A stretch of 64,000 nucleotides of DNA from the NCBI RefSeq assembly GCF_000772965.1, contig NZ_JPVQ01000010.1, forward strand, positions 1 through 64,000. Direction: 5' to 3'. Under the pieces are notes generated by a model. It saw only the letters and a program-made list of their open reading frames with translations. It was not told where the DNA came from and did not search any database. This DNA is from Ureibacillus massiliensis 4400831 = CIP 108448 = CCUG 49529 (lineage in GTDB: Bacteria > Bacillota > Bacilli > Bacillales_A > Planococcaceae). Positions 18,390 through 27,334 of this stretch are shown one piece after another (position 1 is the stretch's first letter; each line of letters begins with the position of its first letter). Position numbers and translations under genes: made by a program.

Positions 18390-18710
18390 TAAAGAACCAC
18401 TCCTTCGATCTTAATTCTCATGGCAAAGACTAGCGGACGACAATATGTGCTTGAGGTGCACAGGCTTTAAATTTCTGCCTTAGACATCCCCTTTTTCAGA
18501 ATTATTTGTCTAAATTACTTATCGACAAGGTCATTATAGCAGTAAACTATTAAAATTTCCATAATTCAAATAAAAATATTATAAAATTTACAATGTTTAT
18601 ACTATTTAACGAATGTTGAAAATAAATAAATACCTTATTTTAAAAGGATTTTATTGTTTTTTATCAAGTAAATAGTAAAATAATGTTAATAGAAATTTGA
18701 GGTGTAATAG
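18390..18710. other. 321-bp divergent region, ytzE to pepV
   Basis: On the minus strand TATAAT (18538-18533) with TGGAAA 17 bases upstream could be a ytzE promoter with a leader of about 140 bases. The last third holds a candidate pepV promoter. I see no coding capacity or strong structure. Confidence 0.35.
18654..18681 (+). promoter_or_regulatory. Candidate pepV promoter
   Basis: TTGTTT and TAAAAT are 16 bases apart, about 30 bases before the pepV start codon. Match to the -35 consensus is moderate. Confidence 0.35.
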
Positions 18711-20102
18711 ATGGATTGGTTAAAAATTGCAATGTCGAGAAAAGAAGAATTAATTACAGAATGTCAACAGTTAATTCAAATAGAAAGCGTTCTAGATGAA
18801 AGGAATGCTAGTGAGAATACTCCCTTTGGAAAAGGACCATTTGACGCTTTAAAATGGATGTTAAATAAAGGGAATGAATATGGATTTTCTATTAAAATTA
18901 TAGATAATGTTGCAGGTCATATTGAAATGGGACAAGGAGAAGAACTACTTGGCATTTTATGTCATGTAGATGTTGTCCCAGCAGGAAGTGGTTGGACATA
19001 TCCTCCTTTTAAAGGTGAAGTGGTTGATGGAAAACTTTATGGTCGTGGAGCAATTGATGACAAAGGACCGACTATAGCTAGCTTACTTGCACTAAAAATG
19101 GTAAAGGATGCTGGCATCAAACTAAATAAACGAGTGCGAATGATTATTGGAACGGATGAAGAAAGTGGTTTTCGTTGTGTCGATCGATATTTCGAAAAAG
19201 AAGAGATGCCGACTATTGGATTTGCTCCAGATGCAGATTTTCCACTTATTAATGCTGAAAAAGGTATTGCCACTTTAGAGTTTACTTTAATAAATCATAT
19301 GCAAGACGATGAACAATTAATATCCTTTCATGCAGGAAAAAGAACGAATATGGTTCCAGATGTAGCTGAAGCAGTCGTTCAAAATGTACTTCCGGATATC
19401 GTTCGAAATTTTAAAAAATTTATAGCGGAAAATAATACAAGTGGTAATATAATAAAAGAAGGTAATCAATTTATATTAAAGCTAACGGGCAAATCTTCAC
19501 ATGCAATGGAGCCTGAAAAAGGTCTCAATGCTGCGGTCTTATTAAGTAAGTTTTTAGTAAACTATATTCAAATTGGTACTGGTAAAAAGTATGTCGATTT
19601 TATTGTAAAAATCTTCGGGAAGGATCATTATGGAACGGCAATCGGTTTAAACTACGCTGATCAAGTTTCTGGTGAAACCACTTTAAATCCTGGAATAGTT
19701 TCCTTCGATCAAAAAAATGGTGGAACAATTCAAGTGAGCATGCGTTATGCAGTTACATATCCTTTTGATGAAAAGTTTACAAAAGCTCAATTAGAAGCTG
19801 CTAAATTTTCATTTACATTAGACTTACTTTCTAATTCTGCACCACATTATGTGAGCGAAGAAGATGACTTTGTTCAAACGTTACTTGCAGTTTACCGTAA
19901 GTATACAGGAGATAATCGTAAACCTTTATCAACTGGTGGGGGTACTTATGCCAGAACGATGAAGAAAGGTGTTGCATTTGGGATGCTTTTCCCTGGAGAA
20001 ATCGATGTCGCTCATCAGGCGGATGAATATGTCGATGTGGAAAATTTGGTGAAGGCAGCAGCTATTTATGCTGAGACAATTGTTGCATTAGCTGGTGAAT
20101 AA
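18711..20102 (+). CDS. pepV: Dipeptidase PepV (M20 family; YtjP-like)
   Basis: A 463-residue M20 metallopeptidase that cleaves dipeptides in the cytoplasm. Metal-ligand motifs of the di-zinc centre are seen in order: GILCHVDVVPAGSGW (His, Asp), GRGAIDDKGPT (bridging Asp), GTDEESGF (Glu pair), APDADFPLINAEKG (Asp), and HQADEYVD near the C-terminus (His). The lid domain includes GKSSHAMEPEKG. Length equals the Bacillus homologue. The D-amino acid transaminase gene follows 17 bases later, a pairing seen in other Bacillales. Confidence 0.93.
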   Translation: MDWLKIAMSRKEELITECQQLIQIESVLDERNASENTPFGKGPFDALKWMLNKGNEYGFSIKIIDNVAGHIEMGQGEELLGILCHVDVVPAGSGWTYPPFKGEVVDGKLYGRGAIDDKGPTIASLLALKMVKDAGIKLNKRVRMIIGTDEESGFRCVDRYFEKEEMPTIGFAPDADFPLINAEKGIATLEFTLINHMQDDEQLISFHAGKRTNMVPDVAEAVVQNVLPDIVRNFKKFIAENNTSGNIIKEGNQFILKLTGKSSHAMEPEKGLNAAVLLSKFLVNYIQIGTGKKYVDFIVKIFGKDHYGTAIGLNYADQVSGETTLNPGIVSFDQKNGGTIQVSMRYAVTYPFDEKFTKAQLEAAKFSFTLDLLSNSAPHYVSEEDDFVQTLLAVYRKYTGDNRKPLSTGGGTYARTMKKGVAFGMLFPGEIDVAHQADEYVDVENLVKAAAIYAETIVALAGE

Positions 20103-20119
20103 AAGAAAAGGGATGATTG

Positions 20120-20974
20120 ATGATGAGTTATACTTTATGGAATGATCAAATCGTTGATAGTAATGAAGTTGTAATTGATAAAGAAGACCGCGGTTATCAA
20201 TTTGGAGACGGAGTTTATGAGGTAATCAAAGTATACAATGGTGAAATGTTTACTGTCGATGAACATATTGACCGTCTTTACTTAAGTGCAGAAAAAATAC
20301 GTATTACAATCCCATTTACAAAAGATAAATGTCACAAATTGCTTCATGAATTAGTTGAAGTAAATAATGTAAGTACAGGGCATGTATATTTCCAAATTAC
20401 ACGCGGTGCTGCACCGAGAATTCATAATTTTCCTGCTGATACAGTAAAGCCAGTTATTACAGCTTATACAAAAGAAGCTGAGCGTCCACTTCATAATTTT
20501 GAACATGGTGTAAAAGTAACTTTAGTAGAGGATGTTCGATGGTTACGCTGTGATATTAAATCATTAAATTTGTTAGGCGCAGTTCTTGCAAAACAAGAAG
20601 CACATGAAAAAGGTTGCTATGAGGCAATCTTGCATCGCGGTGAAACAATAACAGAAGGTTCATCTACGAATGTATTTGGCATTAAAGACGGTGTTTTATA
20701 TACACATCCTGCAAATAATTTCATTTTAAAGGGGATTACGCGCGAAGTTGTATTACAATGCGCTGAAGAAATCGGACTGCCTGTAAAAGAAGAGGCCTTT
20801 ACAAAAACGGAATTACTAGAGATGGATGAAGTGTTTGTTTCTTCAACTACTTCCGAAGTGACACCAGTTATTGACATTGATGGAAGCGAAATAAATGAAG
20901 GTGTTATTGGAGATTGGACTCGTAAACTGCAAGCACAGTTTGAAACAAAAATCCCAAAATCACTTCAAGTATAA
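20120..20974 (+). CDS. dat: D-alanine aminotransferase
   Basis: A PLP-dependent class IV (branched-chain fold) transaminase of about 284 residues. It interconverts D-alanine and D-glutamate, feeding cell-wall synthesis. Signature segments are DRGYQFGDGVYEVIKVYNG near the N-terminus, the Schiff-base Lys in DIKSLNLLGAVLAKQEA, and GSSTNVFGIKDG. Three adjacent possible starts exist (TTG 20117, ATG 20120, ATG 20123); spacing from AAGGG at 20108-20112 favours one of the ATGs. Cotranscribed with pepV; a terminator follows at 20994. Confidence 0.93.
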   Translation: MMSYTLWNDQIVDSNEVVIDKEDRGYQFGDGVYEVIKVYNGEMFTVDEHIDRLYLSAEKIRITIPFTKDKCHKLLHELVEVNNVSTGHVYFQITRGAAPRIHNFPADTVKPVITAYTKEAERPLHNFEHGVKVTLVEDVRWLRCDIKSLNLLGAVLAKQEAHEKGCYEAILHRGETITEGSSTNVFGIKDGVLYTHPANNFILKGITREVVLQCAEEIGLPVKEEAFTKTELLEMDEVFVSSTTSEVTPVIDIDGSEINEGVIGDWTRKLQAQFETKIPKSLQV

Positions 20975-20993
20975 ATTAGGTAAAATATCGTAG

Positions 20994-21036
20994 GGATAGC
21001 TTGTTTACAAAGCGAGCTATCCTCTATTTTTTTTTT
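20994..21036 (+). terminator. Terminator of the pepV-dat operon
   Basis: GGATAGCT pairs with AGCTATCC around a 13-base loop and is followed by a T-rich run of about ten. Confidence 0.8.
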
Positions 21037-21089
21037 GAAAGCTCATGTAAAATGAAACATGAGAATTTATTGCTTCAAGGAGTGTTTTA

Positions 21090-22070
21090 ATGGCTCAATT
21101 AATTAAGCTTCAAGATTATATTTCACGCTATCAAATAGATTTAAATCGATATCCAGCCCAGTTTATTCGTATGAAAAAAAATGGATGGAATCGTATGAAA
21201 AGTGATTGGGAGACTGGAGATACAGTAAATAACGTTCCAAGCTGGGGGCAAGTTGAAGAATCAGAACAGGAACAAAAACCTAAAGAAACCATCTTTAAAA
21301 AATTATTTTCAAAAAAACGTAACTCAAATAAAGAAGAAATGGTAGATATTACTGAAAATAATGAGGAAAACTTACCAATAGAAGAAGAGCTTATTGATGA
21401 TGAAACAACGTTATATTTTGAGCCAACTATCATCTATAGACCACAAACGACGGAGGAATTAAAAAAAATCTTCCTTGATCAATTTTTCCATTTTCAAATA
21501 AAATGGGCTAGCTCCACATTAAGAGAAAAATCTTATGTTGATCCGAAGTATTTAAGAGAGGGATTTTTGCGAACAATATTGCAAAGCTTACCTGATAATT
21601 ATTTAGTTTTATATTATCCAATCATTAAAGTGAAAAAAGCACCTGTTGAATTAGACATTATCATTTTAACACCATTAGAATGTCTATGTATCACGATGGT
21701 GGAGCATGAGAATTTAGCAGTTTACATTGGCAATAGTGAACGGGAACGTTTTTGGATGAAAAAAGTAGGGGATACAGAGAAAAAAGTGTTAAATCCACTT
21801 ATTCAGCTAAATCGAATGGAAGCCATCATTTCGCAACTATTCCATCTTCAAGATGTTGATATGCCTATACGAAAAATCTTACTTTCTCGTAATGGTTATT
21901 TTGATTATCCTGGGAATGTATTTAATGTCCAATTCGTTGATAAAAGGGAATATGAAAACTGGATGCAACATTTAAAACAATCAACTTCCCCAATGAAACA
22001 TATGCAAATACTTGCAGCAAAAACTATTTTAAATCATGTTGAAACGACATCTTATAATCGGACTTTATAA
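21090..22070 (+). CDS. Uncharacterised protein, possibly NERD-like (nuclease-related)
   Basis: A soluble 326-residue protein I do not firmly recognise. The first about 65 residues are basic, residues 75-125 are a charged, low-complexity linker (KKLFSKKRNSNKEEM, then acidic), and the C-terminal two thirds is a globular alpha/beta domain. In that domain, YYPIIKVKKAPVELDIIIL and LECLCITMVEHE resemble the beta-hairpin of NERD domains, where a conserved acidic residue is followed by a strand ending near Glu/Lys. No signal peptide or membrane helix. The gene lies where B. subtilis has ytmP/ytzH next to trmB. Function unknown. Confidence 0.55.
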   Translation: MAQLIKLQDYISRYQIDLNRYPAQFIRMKKNGWNRMKSDWETGDTVNNVPSWGQVEESEQEQKPKETIFKKLFSKKRNSNKEEMVDITENNEENLPIEEELIDDETTLYFEPTIIYRPQTTEELKKIFLDQFFHFQIKWASSTLREKSYVDPKYLREGFLRTILQSLPDNYLVLYYPIIKVKKAPVELDIIILTPLECLCITMVEHENLAVYIGNSERERFWMKKVGDTEKKVLNPLIQLNRMEAIISQLFHLQDVDMPIRKILLSRNGYFDYPGNVFNVQFVDKREYENWMQHLKQSTSPMKHMQILAAKTILNHVETTSYNRTL

Positions 22071-22193
22071 ACTACCAAGCGTTTTAAAAATGGGGTTTTA
22101 ATAAAAGGAACAGATAGATAAAATACGTAAAAAATAGCAATTTAAGTTATAATGAAATAAAATTAATGTACATCAATGAAATGAGGAAATAAA

Positions 22194-22841
22194 GTGAGAT
22201 TAAGAAATAAACCATGGGCACAGGAATTTATTAATGCCCATCCAGAAGTCATTATACCAAATCCAGAAGAATATAAAGGAATATGGAATGAACTATTTGG
22301 AAATGACAATCCATTACACATTGAAGTTGGTATGGGGAAAGGTCAATTTATTACTGGAATGGCACTTGCTCATCCTGATATTAATTATATTGGTATTGAA
22401 CTTTATGATAGTGTAATTGTTAGTGCGCTAGAAAAGGTACTAGATGCAAACTCACCTAAAAATCTCAGATTATTAAAAGTGAATGGTGCAGATTTAGCGA
22501 AATATTTTACGAAAGGCGACATTAGTCGAGTTTATTTAAACTTCTCAGATCCATGGCCGAAAACTCGACATGAAAAACGCCGTCTAACTCATGAAGGATT
22601 CTTAAAGCTTTATGAATCCATATTAATTGATAATGGTGAAGTACACTTTAAAACTGATAATAGAGGTCTATTTGAGTATTCACTCGTTAGTATGTCGCAT
22701 TATGGTATGTTATTGAAATATGTTTCTCTTGATTTACACGTAAATATGCCAGAGGACAATATTATGACTGAGTATGAAGAGAAGTTTTCGCAAAAGGGGC
22801 AACCCATTTACAGATTGGAAGCACAATTTATTTCTAAATAG
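22194..22841 (+). CDS. trmB: tRNA (guanine-N7-)-methyltransferase TrmB
   Basis: A 215-residue SAM-dependent enzyme making m7G46 in the tRNA variable loop. The SAM site [14 protein letters not shown] and the family signature [16 protein letters not shown] are both intact, and the C-terminal [13 protein letters not shown] and ...[15 protein letters not shown] complete the fold. It starts at a GTG after GAGGAA. The MBL-fold gene ytnP follows, as in B. subtilis (ytmQ-ytnP). Confidence 0.95.
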   Translation: MRLRNKPWAQEFINAHPEVIIPNPEEYKGIWNELFGNDNPLHIEVGMGKGQFITGMALAHPDINYIGIELYDSVIVSALEKVLDANSPKNLRLLKVNGADLAKYFTKGDISRVYLNFSDPWPKTRHEKRRLTHEGFLKLYESILIDNGEVHFKTDNRGLFEYSLVSMSHYGMLLKYVSLDLHVNMPEDNIMTEYEEKFSQKGQPIYRLEAQFISK

Positions 22842-22862
22842 ATAAAAGTATATTGTTGTGCA

Positions 22863-22888
22863 ACTTGCAAAAACATGTGTTTTGCAAG
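22863..22888 (+). repeat. Stem-loop between trmB and ytnP
   Basis: CTTGCAAAA (22864-22872) and TTTTGCAAG (22880-22888) form a perfect 9-bp stem about 25 bases before the ytnP start. No T-run follows, so it is more likely an mRNA-processing or attenuating structure than a terminator. Confidence 0.4.
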
Positions 22889-22913
22889 GAATAATAGTAA
22901 AGGGGAGAAATGG

Positions 22914-23780
22914 ATGGACACATTAAAATTTCATGACATGACATTAACATGGTTAGATGGGGGAGTCACTAGTTTAGATGGTGGAGCTATGTTTGGTGTT
23001 GTGCCAAAACCTTTATGGTCAAAGAAGTATCCTGTCAATGACAAAAATCAAATTGAATGTGCATGTGAACCAATTTTAATTCAGTATGAAGGGAAAAACT
23101 ATCTAATTGATAGCGGTGTTGGTTTTAATAAACTAACAGAAAAACAGCTACGTAATTTTGGCGTTACTGAAGAATCTAGCATTTTACAAAGCTTAGAAAA
23201 ATTAAATTTGAGTGCAGAGGATATTGATTTTATATTAATGACACATCTTCATTTCGATCATGCTGGTGGATTAACTCGTTGGGAAGGGGATGTGTTAGTT
23301 CCTACTTTTCCAAACGCAAAAATTTATACTACGGAAATCGAGTGGGATGAAATGAGAAATCCTAATATTCGTTCCCGTAATACCTACTGGAAAGAAAATT
23401 GGGAGCCTGTTCAACATCAAGTTGAAACCTTTAACGATTCTATTGTAGTCGCGCCAGGACTTGAAATGATTCATACAGGCGGACATAGTAATGGACATGC
23501 TATTATAAAATTTACTCAAAACGGAGAAACGTTGCTGCATATGGCGGACATTATGCCGACACATGCACACCAAAATCCATTATGGGTATTGGCTTATGAT
23601 GATTATCCAATGACGAGTGTATTTGCAAAAGAAAGATTAATGAAGGAAGCTCTTGCGAATGGTTATAAATTTATTTTTTATCATGATGCATATTATCGCA
23701 TGATACAGTGGGATGAGAGTGGAAAAGAAATAGTAGATTCGTTGAAAAGAAGTAAAGAAGCCTATATTCAATTCATTTGA
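22914..23780 (+). CDS. ytnP: MBL-fold hydrolase YtnP (quorum-quenching lactonase-like)
   Basis: A 289-residue metallo-beta-lactamase-fold enzyme. The metal site [10 protein letters not shown] (about residues 110-119), the second His in [10 protein letters not shown], Asp in [10 protein letters not shown] and a C-terminal FYHDAYY are all present. B. subtilis YtnP has been reported to degrade a Streptomyces signalling lactone and N-acyl homoserine lactones; a similar activity is plausible. The frame opens at 22875, but AGGGGAG at 22901-22907 sets the ATG at 22914. Confidence 0.85.
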   Translation: MDTLKFHDMTLTWLDGGVTSLDGGAMFGVVPKPLWSKKYPVNDKNQIECACEPILIQYEGKNYLIDSGVGFNKLTEKQLRNFGVTEESSILQSLEKLNLSAEDIDFILMTHLHFDHAGGLTRWEGDVLVPTFPNAKIYTTEIEWDEMRNPNIRSRNTYWKENWEPVQHQVETFNDSIVVAPGLEMIHTGGHSNGHAIIKFTQNGETLLHMADIMPTHAHQNPLWVLAYDDYPMTSVFAKERLMKEALANGYKFIFYHDAYYRMIQWDESGKEIVDSLKRSKEAYIQFI

Positions 23781-23817
23781 ATAATTAATAATTAGACACG
23801 ACACTTAACACTAGTAG

Positions 23818-23849
23818 CACTAACCATCGATTGGGTTGTGTTTTGTTTA
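23818..23849 (+). terminator. Possible ytnP terminator
   Basis: CAC-T-AACC pairs with GGTT-GTG around a short loop, followed by TTTTGTTT. Modest stem. Confidence 0.4.
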
Positions 23850-23880
23850 TATTATATGTAAAGAATAGAATATTTTTTCT

Positions 23881-23926
23881 GACTGTAGACAAACTCAAAA
23901 ATTTGAGATTTTCTACAGTCTTTTTC
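23881..23926 (+). repeat. Long hairpin at the left end of the IS remnant
   Basis: GACTGTAGACAAACTCAAA (23881-23899) is nearly complementary to TTTGAGATTTTCTACAGTC (23902-23920, two mismatches) and is followed by T5. It looks like a terminator and could also be the IS end that blocks read-through. Confidence 0.6.
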
Positions 23927-23970
23927 TATTTACAATACAAAGTAAGAAATTGTCGATTTAAAATCAAATT

Positions 23971-24409
23971 AATGGACGTGAACAGTTTGAAATGCTAGCT
24001 ATTGAACAACTTGTACCAAAGGACCAATCTGCCCAAATAATCAGCTACTAAAGTACACTACGACAACTAAGGAAGGTTATCGCCAATACAAATCCAATCC
24101 AACGGTTTGTACGAATTGTCCTTTCATATCACAATGTACAGAAAATAAGAATCATATAAAGCTGATTCAACCCACATTTGAGAAGGGTACTTAGAGGAAG
24201 CGGAACATCTGCGTCATCATTTTGAAGTAAAAGAGATATATGCAAAACGCAAAGAAACAATTGAACGTGTCTTTGCCGATGCTAAAGAAAAGCATGGTAT
24301 GCGTTGGACAACCCTACGGGGCTTAAAAAAATTGTCCATGCAGGCGATGCTTACTTTTGCTGCTATAAATTTAAAAAAGCTTGCCACTTGGACATGGGAA
24401 GCTGCATAA
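23971..24409 (+). pseudogene. IS1182-family transposase remnant
   Basis: Three pieces of a transposase can be read. NGREQFEMLAIEQLVPKDQ (from 23971) is the typical N-terminus and soon meets a stop. A middle piece with YRQYKSNPTVCTNCPF and SQCTE carries the zinc-like CxxC segment. The C-terminal piece YAKRKETIERVFADAKEKHG, with the last catalytic Glu of the DDE triad, runs to the stop at 24407-24409. The central DDE core between the first two pieces is missing and an in-frame stop lies at about 24182. The protein cannot be functional. Confidence 0.8.
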
Positions 24410-24607
24410 AACGAGATGAAAGCGTCTCATCGAGACGATTAATACCCGAAATCTGGTAATAATTTATACCTAAACGATTTTGTCAAAACTCTGAAAGAAT
24501 AGAATATTCTTTTTATAAGCCACATAAAGATATTTTTATACTGCTATGTTCATAGACTTGGTTTAGTAATTTTTAAGAATTGATATTTGAAAATTCTAAA
24601 TTTTGTA

Positions 24608-24636
24608 TTGACTACTGGAAAAAATAACAATATATT
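24608..24636 (+). promoter_or_regulatory. Strong sigma-A-type promoter upstream of the sugar-acid operon
   Basis: TTGACT and TATATT are separated by exactly 17 bases. Start of transcription would be near 24643, about 160 bases before the first gene. Confidence 0.65.
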
Positions 24637-24673
24637 CTGTTTAAGGTTTGAAAATTTTTGATAGGAGGATTTG

Positions 24674-24700
24674 ATGGCAAATATTTTAGAACAAACATGA
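24674..24700 (+). CDS. Possible 8-codon leader peptide
   Basis: A perfect AGGAGG (24663-24668) precedes an ATG with an open frame of eight codons, MANILEQT, then TGA. It lies between the 24608 promoter and the 24752 palindrome. It may be a leader peptide or the surviving start of a lost gene. Not recognised otherwise. Confidence 0.3.
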   Translation: MANILEQT

Positions 24701-24751
24701 CTTTGTAATATAGAGGAAATTGACCAACATTCTTTCATAATATAAGAATGG

Positions 24752-24770
24752 CGTTTTATATTATAAAACG
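24752..24770. promoter_or_regulatory. 19-bp perfect palindrome, candidate operator of the IclR regulator
   Basis: CGTTTTATATTATAAAACG is a perfect palindrome (9-base arms, central T) 32 bases before the first gene of the island. It contains TATATT, which with TTCATA 17 bases upstream could be a -10 element, so a bound protein would block that promoter. A near copy lies at 29244-29262. The only regulator gene in the island is the IclR-family one at 34421; its binding here is inferred. Confidence 0.6.
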
Positions 24771-24801
24771 ATAGGTAACTTCCTCTGAAAGGATGGGGAT
24801 A

Positions 24802-25716
24802 TTGAGAATTGTAATATATGGTTTTGGTCGTATGGGGAAGAACTTGGCCCTAAATGCATTAGAAAAAGGCCACGAAGTATTTGGATTTGATATCGATCAA
24901 TCAATTAAAGAAAATTTAAATCAAGATAAAATATTTTTATCAGATTCGTTTCGTTGGTTTACAAGTTCTGAATCTCTTTTTTATGAGATTGAACAAGGAG
25001 ATGTTATTTTTTTATTCGTTCCTCCGGGTGAAGTTACAGATCAAGTTTTAGCGCTACTTTTAAATAATTTACCAACTGCTAGCATTGTAATCGAAGGTGG
25101 TAATTCACATTTTGAAAAAGCGAAACAATGGTCTCTAAAGTTTGAAAGTAAAGGAATTCATTTTTTGGATATGGGGACAAGTGGTGGATTAAGTGGAGCC
25201 CGTAACGGTTTATGTGCGATGGTTGGTGGAAGTAAAAAAGTATTTGACCAGGTGCAACCTGTATTAAGTAGCCTATGTTCTCTTGATGGATTGTTATACA
25301 CGGGTGAAGCAGGAAGTGGGCACTTTTTAAAGATGGTACACAATGGAATTGAGTATGGGATGATGCAATCCATTGCTGAAGGATTTGAATTACTTGAGAA
25401 AAGTGAGTTCCATTTTGATTATCACGAGGTTGCAAAAACTTGGAATAATGGCTCTGTAATTCGTAGTTGGTTAATGGAGTTGCTAGTAGATGCATTTAAA
25501 AATGAGGATCGTCTTGAAAATGTTTCTAGTAAAATGCATGCTTCTGGTGAAGTAAAGTGGCTTATAGAAGAGTCTATTAAACTACAATCGCCTATGCCTG
25601 TTACTTATTTATCCTTAATGATGAGAAATCGTTCTCTTGAAGAAGAGACCTTTAGTGGAAAAATTGTTTCAGCTTTAAGGAATTCCTTTGGAGGACATAA
25701 CGTGAGTAAAGGGTGA
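24802..25716 (+). CDS. 6-phosphogluconate dehydrogenase, short (YqeC/NAD-type) form
   Basis: A 304-residue decarboxylating 6-phosphogluconate dehydrogenase of the short class (B. subtilis YqeC type, against about 470 residues for the long form). The dinucleotide fold starts at IVIYGFGRMGKNLAL; EGGNSHFEKA is the GNS/T motif; and GHFLKMVHNGIEYGMMQ holds the catalytic Lys and substrate-binding His-Asn. Product would be ribulose-5-phosphate, matching the RpiA gene four positions downstream. AAAGGA at 24788-24793 favours the TTG at 24802; an ATG at 24793 overlaps the ribosome site. No gluconate kinase is present in the cluster. Confidence 0.82.
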   Translation: MRIVIYGFGRMGKNLALNALEKGHEVFGFDIDQSIKENLNQDKIFLSDSFRWFTSSESLFYEIEQGDVIFLFVPPGEVTDQVLALLLNNLPTASIVIEGGNSHFEKAKQWSLKFESKGIHFLDMGTSGGLSGARNGLCAMVGGSKKVFDQVQPVLSSLCSLDGLLYTGEAGSGHFLKMVHNGIEYGMMQSIAEGFELLEKSEFHFDYHEVAKTWNNGSVIRSWLMELLVDAFKNEDRLENVSSKMHASGEVKWLIEESIKLQSPMPVTYLSLMMRNRSLEEETFSGKIVSALRNSFGGHNVSKG

Positions 25717-25723
25717 TTGAATA

Positions 25724-26680
25724 GTGAAAGATGTATTTTCTGTTGGTGAAACGATGGTCATTTTTCAAGCAGATCATTATGGTAGGCTTGAGGATACATC
25801 AGCTCTCTATCAAAAAATTGGTGGAGCGGAATCGAATGTATTGATTGGATTAGCGAGACTCGGGCATGATGTAGCATTTATTTCACAAGTTGGAAATGAC
25901 CCCTTTGGAAAAAAAGTTATTAAGACTATTCGGGCTGAAGGAGTTGATGTATCAAACGTTAAAGTGATTGATGACGCACCTACAGGAGTATTATTCAAAG
26001 AATTACGCACTAAAAATGAAACATATATTTATTATTATCGAAAAAATTCAGCTGCTAGTAAGATGAGTGTTGCAACTATTCCAGAAAATGTAATTATTCA
26101 ATCTAAATATATTCATATAACAGGTATTACACCTGCGTTAAGCCAATCATGTCGAGAAATGACTTTCAAGATAATTGAAATTGCTAAGAAACATAATATT
26201 CCTATTATCTTTGACCCAAATATTCGATTTAAGTTGTGGGACGAAAAGGAAGCTAAGGAAGTTATTTTAAGAATTGCTGAACAGTCAGATTATATATTAA
26301 CAGGAATCTCAGAGGCTGAGTTTTTAGTAGGAACAAAAAATGAGAAAGAAATTTGTCGTCTTCTATCAAAAAAGGAAAGTCAAGTTGTAGTAATTAAAAA
26401 GGGAGCTGAGCCAACAATCTATTCATTGAATGGTCAATTATACGAAGTTCCTACTGTAGTTGGTACGGAAATCTTGGATCCAGTTGGAGCTGGAGATGCG
26501 TTTGCAGCAGGTTTTATTCACGGTCTATTAACAAACCAAACTATTGATACTAGCATTGCTTATGGGAATGTATTGGGTGCTTGTGTTATTCAGCAGTATG
26601 GGGACATTGAGGGTCTACCAACTCTAGAAGAATTTGAACGTCTCTATCAATCTAACGAGCAATTAGACGTATTGCGCTAG
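25724..26680 (+). CDS. kdgK: 2-keto-3-deoxygluconate kinase (PfkB family)
   Basis: A 318-residue ribokinase-like sugar kinase. FQADHYGRLEDTSALYQKIGG at the N-terminus and DPVGAGDAFAAGFIHG near the C-terminus (anion hole and catalytic Asp) are clear. It starts at a GTG seven bases after the previous gene, with the KDPG-type aldolase next, so phosphorylation of 2-keto-3-deoxy-gluconate or -galactonate is the natural reading. Within PfkB kinases specificity is otherwise hard to read. Confidence 0.85.
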   Translation: MKDVFSVGETMVIFQADHYGRLEDTSALYQKIGGAESNVLIGLARLGHDVAFISQVGNDPFGKKVIKTIRAEGVDVSNVKVIDDAPTGVLFKELRTKNETYIYYYRKNSAASKMSVATIPENVIIQSKYIHITGITPALSQSCREMTFKIIEIAKKHNIPIIFDPNIRFKLWDEKEAKEVILRIAEQSDYILTGISEAEFLVGTKNEKEICRLLSKKESQVVVIKKGAEPTIYSLNGQLYEVPTVVGTEILDPVGAGDAFAAGFIHGLLTNQTIDTSIAYGNVLGACVIQQYGDIEGLPTLEEFERLYQSNEQLDVLR

Positions 26681-26689
26681 GAGGTAACC

Positions 26690-27334
26690 ATGTATAAATG
26701 GGATAGGCTGAAATTTATTGTGCAAAACGGAGTAGTAGCTGTCATAAGGAAAGTTAATCCATCAATTATAGAAGAATCAATAGAAGCTTTAATTGAAGGC
26801 GGTATAAAAGTTTTAGAAATTACAGTTGATAGTGAAGTTAGCTTTAATGTAATACGTAAGCTAAAAACAAAGTATGGTGAAGATGTTCTTGTTGGGGCTG
26901 GTACAGTTTTAGATAAAATAACTGCGAAAACAGCAATAGAGGCCAAAGCAGATTTTATATTCTCACCAATCTATGATATTGAAACAATTCAACTTACAAA
27001 TCGATATGGTTGTATTTCGATACCAGGAGTATATACTCCTACCGAAATTTCTCAGGCATACTCAGCAGGCGCAGATATTTTAAAAGTATTCCCTGCAACT
27101 TCATTAGGCCCAAACTATTTTAAGGATGTTTCTGGCCCACTACCACATGTACCGCTCATGCCAACAGGGGGGGTGAGTTTAGAAAACATGGCCGAGTTTC
27201 TGAATAATGGTGCTGTAGCAGTAGGTGTTGGCAGTGCATTATTAAACAAGGAATATTTAGCAAATAAACAGTTTGATCAAATACAATTGATTGCCAAACA
27301 ATATATCGATAAGTTTCGTGAGGTGAAGAAATGA
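26690..27334 (+). CDS. kdgA: KDPG/KHG-type aldolase (2-keto-3-deoxy-6-phospho-sugar acid aldolase)
   Basis: A 214-residue class I aldolase. The Glu of LEITVDS, the phosphate-binding GAGTVLD and the Schiff-base Lys in ADILKVFPAT are all in place, followed by PLMPTGGVSLENM. It cleaves the phosphorylated 2-keto-3-deoxy acid into pyruvate and glyceraldehyde-3-phosphate. The stop overlaps the start of the galactonate dehydratase gene (ATGA), so the two are coupled. Strict assignment to gluconate or galactonate epimer is not possible. Confidence 0.88.
   Translation: MYKWDRLKFIVQNGVVAVIRKVNPSIIEESIEALIEGGIKVLEITVDSEVSFNVIRKLKTKYGEDVLVGAGTVLDKITAKTAIEAKADFIFSPIYDIETIQLTNRYGCISIPGVYTPTEISQAYSAGADILKVFPATSLGPNYFKDVSGPLPHVPLMPTGGVSLENMAEFLNNGAVAVGVGSALLNKEYLANKQFDQIQLIAKQYIDKFREVKK

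Larger units (their letters stand above)
23860..24514 (+). mobile_element. Decayed IS1182-family insertion with flanking direct repeats
   Basis: An IS remnant lies between two copies of AAAGAATAGAATATT (23860-23874 and 24494-24508). The copy on the right extends into a palindromic context (AAAGAAT...ATTCTTT). Inside, the left end is a long hairpin starting GACTGTAGACAAACTC (23881) and the right end holds TTTTGTCAAAACTC, an imperfect inverse sharing GACAAA/TTTGTC. The transposase between them is broken. IS1182-type elements are known for long, variable target duplications in palindromes, which fits. The element is not active. Confidence 0.65.

Noticed and set aside
23881-23926. Riboswitch or small RNA after ytnP
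   Set aside because: The long hairpin is better explained as the end of the IS remnant or as a terminator.
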